From NCBI RefSeq assembly GCF_007565055.1, contig NC_044554.1, positions 139,127,463 through 139,191,462 of the forward strand: a stretch of 64,000 bases of DNA, in the 5' to 3' direction. A program made the translations under genes and the position numbers. Below, in pieces: positions 32,815-42,944 of this stretch. Every line of letters begins with the position of its first letter. Position 1 is the stretch's first letter. The notes under the pieces are model-generated. The model saw only the letters and a program-made list of their open reading frames with translations, made no database searches and was not told where the DNA came from. The stretch comes from Rhinopithecus roxellana. Taxonomy: Eukaryota > Chordata > Mammalia > Primates > Cercopithecidae.

Positions 32815-35214
32815 TCAGTTCCCACCTATAAGTGAGAACATGCGGTGTTTGGTTTTCTGTTCTTGTGATAGTTTGCTAAGAATGATGGTTTCTAGCTGCA
32901 TCCATGTCCCTACAAAGGACGCAAACTCATCCTTTTTTATGGCTGCATAATATTCCATGGTGTATATATGCCACATTTTCTTAATCCAGTCTGTCACAGA
33001 TGGACATTTGGGTTGATTCCAAGTCTTTGCTATTGTGAATAGTGCCACAATAAACATACATGTGCATGTGTCTTTATAGCAGCATGATATATAATCCTTT
33101 GGGTATATACCCAGTAGTGGGATAGCTGGGTCATATGGTACATCTAGTTCCAGATCCTTGAGGAATTGCCATACTGTTTTCCATAATGGTTGAACTAGTT
33201 TACAATCCCACCAACAGTGTAAAAGTGTTCCTATTTCTCCACATCCTCTCCAACACCTGTTGTTTCCTGACTTTTTAATGATTGCCATTCTAACTGGTGT
33301 GAGATGGTATCTCATTGTGGTTTTGATTTGCATTTCTCTGATGGCGAGTGATGATGAGCATTCTTTCATGTGTCTGTTGGCTGTATGAATGTCTTCTTTT
33401 GAGAAATGTCTGTTCATATCCTTGCCCACTTTTTGATGGGGTTGTTTGTTTTTCTCTTGTAAATTTGTTTGAGTTCTTTGTAGTTTCTGGATATTAGCCC
33501 TTTGTCAGATGAGTAGATGGCAAAAATTTTCTCCCATTCTGTAGGTTGCCTGTTCACTCTGATGGTAGTTTCTTTTGCTGTGCAAAAGCTCTTTAGTTTA
33601 ATTAGATCCCATTTGTCAATTTTGGCTTTTGCTGCCATTGCTTTTGGTGTTTTAGACATGAAGTCCTTGCCCACGCCTATGTCCTGAATGGTACCACCTA
33701 GATTTTCTTCTAGGGTTTTTATGGTATTAGGTCTAACATTTAAGTCTCTAATCCATCTTGAATTAATCTTCGTATAAGGAGTAAGGAAAGGATCGAATTT
33801 CAGCTTTCTACTTATGGCTAGCCAATTTTCCCAGCACCATTTATTAAATAGGGAATCCTCTCCCCATTTCTAGTTTCTCTCAGGTTTGTCAAAGATCAGA
33901 TGGCTGTAGATGTGTGGTATTATTTCTGAGGACTCTGTTCTGTTCCACTGGTCTATGTCTCTGTTTTGGTACCAGTACCATGCTGTTTTGGTTACTGTAG
34001 CCTTGTAGTATAGTTTGAAGTCAGGTAGGGTGATGCCTCCAGCTTTGTTCTTTGACTTAGGATTGTCTTGGCAATGCGGGCTCTTTTTTGGTTCCATATG
34101 AACTTTAAAGCAGTTTTTTCCAATTCTGTGAAGAAACTCATTGGTAGCTTGATGGGGTATGGCATTGAATCTATAAATCACCTTGGGCAGTATGGCCATT
34201 TTCACGATATTGATTCTTCCTATCCATGAGCATGGTATGTTCTTCCATTTGTTTGTGTCCTCTTTTATTTCACTGAGCAGTGGTTTGTAGTTCTCCTTGA
34301 AGAGGTCCTTTACATCCCTTGTAAGTTGGATTCCTAGGTATTTTATTATCTTTGAAGCAATTGTGAATGGAAGTTCATTCCTGATTTGGCTCTCTGTTTG
34401 TCTGTTACTGGTGTATAAGAATGCTTGTGATTTTTGCACATTAATTTTGTATCCTGAGACTTTGCTGAAGTTGCTTATCAGCTTAAGGAGATTTTGGGCT
34501 GAGACGATGGGGTTTTCTAAATATACAATCATGTCATCTGCAAACAGGGACAATTTGACTTCTTCTTTTCCTAACTGGATACTCTTGATTTCTTCCTCTT
34601 GCCTGATTGCCGTAGCCAGAACTTCCAACACTATGTTGAATAGGAGTGGTGAGAGAGGGCATCCCTGTCTTGTGCCAGTTTTCAAAGGGAATTTTTCCAG
34701 TTTTTGCCCATTCAGTATGATATTGGCTGTGGGTTTGTCATAAATAGCTCTTACTATTTTGAGGTACGTTCCATCAATACCGAATTTATTGAGAGTTTTT
34801 AGATGAAGGGCTGTTGAATTTTGTCAAAAGCCTTTTCTGCATCTATTGAGATAATCATGTGGTTCTTGACTTTGGTTCTGTTTATATGCTGGATTACGTT
34901 TATTGATTTGCAAATGTTGAACCAGCCTTACATCCCAGGGATGAAGCCTACTTGATCATGGTGGATAAGCTTTTTGATGTGCTGCTGAATCTGGTTTGCC
35001 AGTATTTTATTGAGGATTTTTGCATCGATGTTCATCAGGGATATTGGTCTAAAATTCCCTTTTTTTTGTTGTGTCTCTGCCAGGCTTTGGTATCAGGATG
35101 ATGTTGGCCTCATAAAATGAGTTAGGGAGGATTCCCTCTTTTTCTATTGATTGGAATATTTTCAGAAGGAATGGTACCAGCTCCTCCTTGTACCTCTGGT
35201 AGAATTCAGCTGTG
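32815..35214 (-). pseudogene. L1 'A' ORF2 C-terminal half, broken
   Basis: Encodes the reverse transcriptase and C-terminal part of ORF2p. It keeps the RT catalytic FADD motif (in 33870-34685) and the C-terminal Cys-rich C-x3-C-x7-H-x4-C motif (in 32815-33429). The frame is broken several times: a stop in place of Gln near 34925, a base loss near 34800, a Lys-to-stop TAG at 33870-33872, and further shifts near 35060 and 33420. The TAG also occurs in L1 'D' at the same codon. No functional product is expected. Confidence 0.9.
35201..35214. repeat. Target-site duplication of L1 'B', left copy
   Basis: AGAATTCAGCTGTG, repeated exactly at 41438-41451, where the interrupted L1 'A' ORF2 resumes. 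Confidence 0.97.
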
Positions 35215-35232
35215 GGTGGCCTGGCGATTCTC

Positions 35233-36255
35233 GGAGGAAGATGGCCGAATAGGAACAGCTCCAGTCTCCAACTCCCAGCGCGAGCGACACAGAAGACCGG
35301 TGATTTCTGCATTTTCAACTGAGGTACTGGGGTCATCTCACTAGGGAGTGCCGGACAATCGGTGCTGGTCAGCTGCTGCAGCCTGACCAGCGAGAGCTGA
35401 AGCAGGGCGAGGCATCGCCTCACCTGGAAGCGCAAAGGGGAAGGGGATCCGTTTTCCTAGCCAGGGGAACTGAGACACACAACACCTGGAAAATCGGGTA
35501 ACTCCCACCCCAATACTGTGCTGTAAGCATACAGGCACACCAGGAGAATATATCCCAATCCTGGGCGGGAGGGTCCCACGCCCACGAAGCCTCCCTCACT
35601 GCTAACAGAGCAGTCTGCTGCGATCTATCCGCAAGGCAGCAGCGAGGCTGGGGGAGGGGCGCCCGCCATTGCTGAGGCTTAAGTAGGTAAAGCCGCTGGG
35701 AAGCTCGAACTGGGTGGAGCTCACAGCAGCTCAAGGAAGCCTGCCTGTCTCTGTAGTCTCCACCTCTGGGGACAGCGCACAGCTGAAGACCAACAGGGGA
35801 AGTAGCGGGAGCCGGTGCAGACGCGGACGACTCTGTCTGACAGCTTTGGGGAGAGCCGTGGATCTCCCAACGCGGAGGTTGAGATCTGAGAACGGACAGA
35901 CTGCCTGCTCAGGTGTGTCTCTGACCCCTGAGTAGCCTAGCTGGGAGAAATCCCCCACTAGGGGCAGTCTGACACCCCACACCTCACAGGGTGGAGTACA
36001 CCCCTGAGAGGAAACTTCCAAAGGAAGAATCAGAGAGGTACACTCGCTGTTCAGCAATATTCTATCTTCGGCAACCTCTGCTGCTGATACCCAGGCAAAC
36101 AGGGTCTGAAGTGGACCTCAAGCAATCTCCAACAGACCAACAGACAGTCCTTCTGACTGTCAGAAGGAAAACTATCAAACAGGAAAGAAACCTATACCAA
36201 AACCCCATCAGTACGTCACCACCATCAAAGACCAGAGACAGATAAAACCACAAAG
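35233..36255 (+). promoter_or_regulatory. L1 'B' 5' UTR / internal RNA polymerase II promoter
   Basis: A GC-rich region of about 1.02 kb upstream of ORF1. In L1 this region is known to hold the internal sense promoter. A YY1-type site (AAGATGGCCG, 35238-35247) sits at the very start, as in other primate L1s. It carries the B/E-type block with a perfect 10-bp-arm hairpin (36148-36168), about 90 bases before ORF1. Activity cannot be judged from sequence. Confidence 0.85.
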
Positions 36256-37272
36256 ATGGGGAAGAAGCAGGGCAGAAAAGCTGGAAATTCAAAAAATAAG
36301 AGCGCATCTCCCCCTGCGAAGGAGCGCAGCCCATCGCCAGCAACGGATCAAAGCTGGTCAGAGAATGACTTGGACGAGAGGAGAGAAGAAGGCTTCAGTC
36401 CATCAAACTTATCAGAGCTAAAGGAGGAATTACGTACCCAGCGCAAAGAAACTAAAAATCTTGAAAAAAGAGTGGAAGAATTGACAGCTAGACTAATTAA
36501 TGCAGAGAAGATCATAAACGAAATGACAGAGATGAAAACCATGACACGAGAAATACGTGACAAATGCACAAGCTTCAGTAACCGACTCGATCAACTGGAA
36601 GAAAGAGTATCAGCGATTGAGGATCAAATGAATGAAATGAAGCGAGAAGAGAAACCAAAAGAAAAAAGAAGAAAAAGAAATGAGCAAAGCCTGCAAGAAG
36701 TATGGGATTACGTAAAAAGACCAAATCTACATCTGATTGGGGTGCCTGAAAGTGAGCGGGAAAATGGAACCAAGTTGGAAAACACTCTTCAGGATATCAT
36801 CCAGGAGAACTTCCCCAACCTAGTAGGGCAGGACAACATTCAAATTCAGGAAATACAGAGAACGCCACAAAGATACTCCTCCAGAAGAGCAACTCCAAGA
36901 CACATAATTGCCAGATTCACCAAAGTTGAAATGAAGGAAAAAATCTTAAGGGCAGCCAGAGAGAAAGGTCGGGTTACCCACAAAGGGAAGCCCATCAGAC
37001 TAACAGCAGATCTCTCGGCAGAAACTCTACAAGCCAGAAGAGAGTGGGGGCCAATATTCAACGTTCTTAAAGAAAAGAATTTTAAACCCAGAATTTCATA
37101 TCCAGCCAAACTAAGTTTCATCAGTGAAGGAGAAATAAAATCCTTTACAGATAAGCAAATGCTTAGAGATTTTGTCACCACCAGGCCTGCCTTACAAGAG
37201 ACCCTGAAGGAAGCCCTAAACATGGAAAGGAACAACCGGTACCAGCCACCACAAAAACATGCCAAAATGTAA
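36256..37272 (+). CDS. L1 ORF1 protein, intact (copy B)
   Basis: Codes for the L1 RNA-binding and nucleic-acid chaperone protein, which trimerises and coats L1 RNA in cytoplasmic RNPs. It is 338 residues long, the usual primate length, and starts at ATG after the 5' UTR. The N-terminus is basic (MGKKQGRKAG). A coiled coil of heptad-like KNLEKRVEELTARL and LDQLEERVSAIEDQMNEM segments spans roughly residues 50-150. The RRM follows, with the VPESERENGTKLE and IQEIQRTPQRYSSRRATPRH region, then the C-terminal domain with RRDWGPIF-type (here RREWGPIF) and ISYPAKLSF blocks. No stop or frameshift is seen. It is followed by ORF2 after 63 bases, the usual L1 bicistronic layout. Confidence 0.95.
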   Translation: MGKKQGRKAGNSKNKSASPPAKERSPSPATDQSWSENDLDERREEGFSPSNLSELKEELRTQRKETKNLEKRVEELTARLINAEKIINEMTEMKTMTREIRDKCTSFSNRLDQLEERVSAIEDQMNEMKREEKPKEKRRKRNEQSLQEVWDYVKRPNLHLIGVPESERENGTKLENTLQDIIQENFPNLVGQDNIQIQEIQRTPQRYSSRRATPRHIIARFTKVEMKEKILRAAREKGRVTHKGKPIRLTADLSAETLQARREWGPIFNVLKEKNFKPRISYPAKLSFISEGEIKSFTDKQMLRDFVTTRPALQETLKEALNMERNNRYQPPQKHAKM

Positions 37273-37335
37273 AGACCATCGAGGCTAGGAAGAAACTGCA
37301 TTGACTAACGAGCAAAATAACCAGTTAATATCATA

Positions 37336-40300
37336 ATGGCAGGATCAAGTTCACACATAACAATATTAACCTTAAATGTTAATGGACTAAATGCTCCAAT
37401 TAAAAGACACAGACTGGCAAACTGGATAGAGTCAGGACCCATCAGTTTGCTGTATTCAGGAGACCCATCTCACATGCAGAGACACACATGGGCTCAAAAT
37501 AAAGGGATGGAGGAAGATCTACCAAGCAAATGGAGAACAAAAAAAAGCAGGGGTTGCAATCCTAGTCTCTGATAACATAGACTTTAAACCACCAAGGATC
37601 AAAAGAGACAAAGAAGGCCATTACATAATGGTAAAGGGATCAATTCAACAGGAAGAGCTAACTAACCTAAATATATATGCACCCAATACAGGAGCACCCA
37701 GATTCATAAAGCAAGTCCTTAGAGACTTACAAAGGGACTTAGACTCCCATACAATAATAATGGGAGACTTCAACACTCCACTCTCAAAATTAGACAGATC
37801 AACGAGACAGAAAGTTAACAAGGATATCCAGGAATTGAACTCATCTCTGCACCAAGCAGACCTAATAGACATCTATAGAACTCTCCACCCCAAATCAACA
37901 GAATATACATTCTTCTCAGCACCACATCGCACTTATTCCAAAATTGACCACATAATTGGAAGTAAAGCACTCCTCAGCAAATGTACAAGAACAGAAATTA
38001 TAACAAACTGTCTCTCAGACCACAGTGCAATCAAACTAGAACTCAGGACTAAGAAACTCAATCAAAACCGCTCAACTACATGGAAACTGAACAACTTGCT
38101 CCTGAATGACTACTGGGTACATAACGAAATGAAAGCGGAAATAAAGATGTTCTTTGAAACCAATGAGAACAAAGATACAACATACCAGAATCTCTGGGAC
38201 ACATTTAAAGCAGTGTGTAGAGGGAAATTTATAGCACTAAATGCCCACAAGAGAAAGCAGGAAAGATCTAAAATGGACACTCTAACATCACAATTAAAAG
38301 AACTAGAGAGGCAAGAGCAAACACATTCAAAAGCTAGCAGAAGGCAAGAAATAACTAAGATCAGAGCCGAACTGAAGGAGATAGAGACACAAAAAACCCT
38401 CCAAAAAATCAATGAATCCAGGAGTTGGTTTTTTGAAAAGATCAACAAAATTGACAGACCGCTAGCAAGGCTAATAAAGAAGAAAAGAGAGAGGAATCAA
38501 ATAGATGCAATAAAAAATGATAAAGGGGATATCACCACTGACCCCACAGAAATACAAACTACCATCAGAGAATACTATAAACGCCTCTACGCAAATCAAC
38601 TAGAAAATCTAGAAGAAATGGATAAATTCCTGGACACTTACACTCTCCCAAGGCTAAACCAGGAAGAAGTTGAATCCCTGAATAGACCAATAGCAGGCTC
38701 TGAAATTGAGGCAACAATTAATAGCCTACCCACCAAAAAAAGTCCAGGACCAGATGGATTCACAGCTGAATTCTACCAGAGGTACAAGGAGGAGCTGGTA
38801 CCATTCCTTCTGAAACTATTCCAATCAATTGAAAAAGAGGGAATCCTCCCTAACTCATTTTATGAGGCCAACATCATCCTGATACCAAAGCCTGGCAGAG
38901 ACACATCAAAAAAAGAGAATTTTAGACCAATATCCCTGATGAACATTGATGCAAAAATTCTCAATAAAATACTGGCAAACCGGATTCAGCAGCACATCAA
39001 AAAGCTTATCCACCATGATCAAGTGGGCTTCATCCCTGGGATGCAAGGCTGGTTCAACATTCGCAAATCAATAAACGTAATCCAGCATATAAACAGAACC
39101 AAAAACAAGAACCACACGATTGTCTCAATAGATGCAGAAAAGGCTTTTGACAAAATTCAACAGCCCTTCATGCTAAAAACGCTCAATAAATTCGGTATTG
39201 ATGGAACGTACCTCAAAATAATAAGAGCTATTTATGACGAACCCACAGCTAATATCATACTGAATGGGCAAAAACTGGAAAAATTCCCTTGGAAAACTGG
39301 CACAAGACAGGGATGCCCTCTCTCACCACTCCTATTCAACATAGTGTTGGAAGTTCTGGCTAGGGCAATCAGGCAAGAGAAAGAAATCAAGGGTATTCAG
39401 TTAGGAAAAGAAGAAGTCAAATTGTCCCTGTTTGCAGATGACATGATTGTATATTTAGAAAACCCCATCGTCTCAGCCCAAAATCTCCTTAAGCTGATAA
39501 GCAACTTCAGCAAAGTCTCAGGATACAAAATTAATGTGCAAAAATCACAAGCATTCTTATACACCAGTAACAGACAAGCAGAGAGCCAAATCAGGAATGA
39601 ACTTCCATTCACAATTGCTTCAAAGAGAATAAAATACCTAGGAATCCAACTTACAAGGGATGTAAAGGACCTCTTCAAGGAGAACTACAAACCACTGCTC
39701 AGTGAAATCAAAGAGGACACAAACAAATGGAAGAACATACCATGCTCATGGATAGGAAGAATCAATATCGTGAAAATGGCCATACTCCCCAAGGTTATTT
39801 ATAGATTCAATGCCATCCCCATCAAGCTACCAATGAGTTTCTTCACAGAATTGGAAAAAACTGCTTTAAAGTTCATATTGGACCAAAAAAGGGCCCGCAT
39901 TGCCAAGACAATCCTAAGTCAAAAGGACAAAGCTGGAGGCGTCACGCTACCTGACTTCAAACTATACTACAAGGCTACAGTCACCAAAACAGCATGGTAC
40001 TGGTACCAAAACAGAGATATAGATCAATGGAACAGAACAGAGTCCTCAGAAATAATACCACACATCTACAGCCATGTGATCTTTGACAAACCTGAGAGAA
40101 ACAAGAAATGGGGAAAGGATTCCCTATTTAATAAATGGTGCTGCGAAAATTGGCTAGCCATAAGTAGAAAGCTGAAACTGGATCCTTTCCTTACCCCTTA
40201 TACGAAGATTAATTCAAGATGGATTAGAGACTTAAATGTTAGACCTAATACCGTAAAAACCCTAGAAGAAAATCTAGGTAGTACCATTCAAGACATAGGC

Positions 40301-41161
40301 ATGGGCAAGGACTTCATGTCTAAAACACCAAAAGCAATGGCAGCAAAAGCAAAAATTGACAAATGGGATCTAATTAAACTAAAGAGCTTTTGCACAGCAA
40401 AAGAAACTACCATCAGAGTGAACAGGCAACCTACAGAATGGGAGAAAATTTTTGCAACCTACTCATCTGACAAAGGGCTAATATCCAGAATCTACAAAGA
40501 ACTCAAACAAATATACGAGAAAAAAACAAACAACCCCATCAAAAAGTGGGGAAAGGATATGAACAGACATTTCTCAAAAGAAGATATTCATACAGCCAAC
40601 AGACACATGAAAAAATGCTCATCATCACTGGCCATCAGAGAAATGCAAATCAAAACCACAATGAGATACCATCTCACACCAGTTAGAATGGCAATCATTA
40701 AGAAGTCAGGAAACAACAGTTGTTGGAGAGGAAGTGGAGAAATAGGAACACTTTTACACTGTTGGTGGGATTGTAAACTAGTTCAACCATTATGGAAAAC
40801 AGTATGGCAATTCCTCAAGGATCTAGAACTAGATGTACCATATGACCCAGCCATCCCACTACTGGGTATATACCCAAAGGATTATAAATTATTCTACTAC
40901 AAAGACACATGTACACGTATGTTTATTGCGGCACTATTCACAATAGCAAAGACTTGGAATCAACCCAAATGTCCATCTGTGACAGACTGGATGAAGAAAA
41001 TGTGGCACATATACACCATGGAATACTATGCAGCCATAAAAAAGGATGAGTTTGCGTCCTTTGTAGGGACATGGATGCAGCTGGAAACCATCATTCTTAG
41101 CAAACTATCACAAGAAGAGAAAACCAAACACCGCATGTTCTCACTCATAGGTGGGAACTGA
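37336..41161 (+). pseudogene. L1 ORF2 (endonuclease/reverse transcriptase), one frameshift (copy B)
   Basis: Encodes the 1275-residue L1 enzyme that nicks target DNA and reverse-transcribes L1 RNA. The start ATG at 37336 opens the AP-type endonuclease (Asn14 in LNVNGL). A 2-base deletion near 37426-37430 (codon ~32) shifts the frame. The downstream frame stays open to 41161, and its first ATG (37628, codon 99) gives 1177 residues. Visible in it: endonuclease GDFN (Asp145, Asn147) and SDHS, RT FADD, and the C-terminal Cys-rich region. In that last motif the second Cys is Ser (codon 40733-40735, about residue 1134); A, D and E keep Cys. The same deletion occurs in copy E. As it stands the endonuclease cannot be made in one piece with the RT. 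Confidence 0.92.
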
Positions 41162-41437
41162 ACAATGAGATCACTTGGACTCGGGAAGGGGAACATCACG
41201 CACTGGGGCCTATCATGGGGAGGGGGGAGGGGGGAGGGGGGAGGAGGTAGGGCTTGCATTGGGGAGTTATACAAGATATAAATGATGAATTGATGGGTGC
41301 TGACGAGTTGATGGGTGCAGCACACCAACATGGCACAAGTATACATATGTAACAAACCTGCACGTTATGCACATGTACCCTAGAACTTAAAGTATAATAA
41401 AAATAAAAAAAATAATAAAAATAAAAAAAAAAACAAA
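41162..41437 (+). terminator. L1 'B' 3' UTR, G-rich tract and poly-A tail
   Basis: Short 3' UTR with a run of (G)4-6A units at 41217-41248, a possible G-quadruplex as known for primate L1 3' UTRs. AATAAA lies at 41396-41401 and the tail is A-rich and interrupted (AATAAA/AAAC units). The tail ends directly at the right target-site duplication. Confidence 0.9.
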
Positions 41438-42881
41438 AGAATTCAGCTGTGAATCCATCTGGTCCTGGACTTTTTTTTGGTGGGTAGGCTATTAATTGTT
41501 GCCTCAATTTCAGAGCCTGCTATTGGTCTATTCAGGGATTCAACTTCTTCCTGGTTTAGTCTTGGGAGAGTGTAAGTGTCCAGGAAATTATCCATTTCTT
41601 CTAGATTTTCTAGTTGATTTGCGTAGAGGCGTTTATAGTATTCTCTGATGGTAGTTTGTATTTCTGTGGGGTCAGTGGTGATATCCCCTTTATCATTTTT
41701 TATTGCATCTATTTGATTCCTCTCTCTTTTCTTCTTTATTAGCCTTGCTAGCGGTCTGTCAATTTTGTTGATCTTTTCAAAAAACCAACTCCTGGATTCA
41801 TTGATTTTTTGGAGGGTTTTTTGTGTCTCTATCTCCTTCAGTTCTGCTCTGAATTTAGTTATTTCTTGCCTTCTGCTAGCTTTTGAATGTGTTTGCTCTT
41901 GCCTCTCTAGTTCTTTTAATTGTGATGTTAGAGTGTCCATTTTAGATCTTTCCTGCTTTCTCTTGTGGGCATTTAGTGCTATAAATTTCCGTCTACACAC
42001 GGCTTTAAATGTGTCCCAGAGATTCTGGTATGTTGTATCTTTGTTCTCATTGGTTTCAAAGAACATCTTTATTTCTGCTTTCATTTCGTTATGTACCCAG
42101 TAGTCATTCAGGAGCAGGTTGTCGAGCTTCCATGTAGTTGAGCTGGTTTCGATTGAGTTTCTTAGTCCTGAGTTCTAGTTTGATTGCACTGTGGTCTGAG
42201 AGACAGTTTGTTATAATTTCTGTTCTCGTACATTTGCTGAGGAGTGCTTTACTTCCAATTATGTGGTCTATTTTGGAATAAGTGTGATGTGGTGCTGAGA
42301 AGAATGTATATTCTGTTGATTTGGGGTGGAGACTTCTATAGATGTCTATTAGGTCCGCTTGGTGCAGAGATGCGTTCAATTCCTGGATATCCTTGTGAAC
42401 TTTCTGTCTCGTTGATCTGTCTAATGTTGACAGTGGAGTGTTGAAGTCTCCCATTATTATTGTATGGGAGTCTAAGTCCCGTTGTAAGTCTCTAAGGACT
42501 TGCTTTATGAATCTGGGTGCTCCTGTATTGGGTGCGTATATATTTAGGATAGTTAGCTCTTCCTGTTGAATTGATCCCTTTACCATTTTGTAATGGCCTT
42601 CTTTGTCTCTTTTGATCTTTGATGGTTTAAAGTCTATTTTATCAGAGACTAGGATTGCAACCCCTGCTTTTTTTTTGTTCTCCATTTGCTTGGTAGATCT
42701 TCCTCCATCCCTTTATTTTGAGCCTATGTATGTCTCTGCATGTGAGATGGGTCTCCTGAATACAGCAGACTGATGGGTCTTGACTCTTTATCCAGTTTGC
42801 CAGTCTGTGTCTTTTAATTGGAGCATTTAGTCCATTAACATTTAAGTTTAATATTGTTATGTGTGAACTTGATCCTGCCAT
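41438..42881 (-). pseudogene. L1 'A' ORF2 N-terminal half, frameshifted
   Basis: Endonuclease domain and the start of the reverse transcriptase region. The start ATG is at 42881, with LNVNGLN and CCIQETH visible. Three frame breaks are seen: an extra A in the poly-A run near 42670 (9 T on this strand versus 8 in D and E), an inserted base near 42143, and an extra A near 41475 (8 T versus 7 in the other copies). It lacks the 2-base deletion of B and E. Each open piece still reads as ORF2p, which points to a recent death. Confidence 0.9.
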
Positions 42882-42944
42882 TATGATATTAACTGGTTAT
42901 TTTGCTCATTAGTTGATGCAGTTTCTTCCTAGCCTCGATGGTCT

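Larger units (their letters stand above)
32580..35214 (-). mobile_element. Young L1 'A', 3' part (tail, 3' UTR, ORF2 C-terminal half)
   Basis: The poly-A tail appears as T at 32580-32600. The 3' UTR follows, with GTTACATATGTATACTTGTG, CACCCATCAACTCGTCAG and a C10 run near 32750, then ORF2 read on the minus strand. L1 'B' interrupts it after AGAATTCAGCTGTG (35201-35214), and it continues at 41438-45000. Both parts together make about 6.2 kb, a full-length element. The left flank is an old plus-strand L1M ORF2 and the right flank an old minus-strand L1; I found no target-site duplication. Confidence 0.95.
35215..41437 (+). mobile_element. Young full-length L1 'B', nested inside L1 'A'
   Basis: A complete L1: 5' UTR (35233-36255), ORF1 (36256-37272), a 63-base spacer, ORF2 (37336-41161), 3' UTR with a G-rich tract, and a poly-A tail (about 41396-41437) with AATAAA at 41396-41401. 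A 14-bp target-site duplication flanks it. Between the left duplication and the expected start (GGAGGAAGATGGCC) lie 18 extra bases (35215-35232). The 3' UTR blocks ACTTGGACTCGGGAAGGGG and GGCACAAGTATACATATGTA look like Old World monkey L1 rather than human L1PA. ORF1 is open; ORF2 carries one 2-base deletion. Confidence 0.97.

Noticed and set aside
34297..34743. 148-codon plus-strand frame, recurring at 51724-52170 and 58511-58957
   Set aside because: It is the antisense shadow of the conserved ORF2 reverse transcriptase region. It recurs only because the L1 copies are homologous.
35341..35538. Antisense 65-codon frame in the L1 'B' 5' UTR, matched in 'E' at 62654-62851 (62 of 65 residues equal), as an ORF0-like gene
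   Set aside because: Both frames begin with GTG, not ATG, and the similarity is expected because the DNA is homologous. Without transcript or ribosome evidence this cannot be called a gene.
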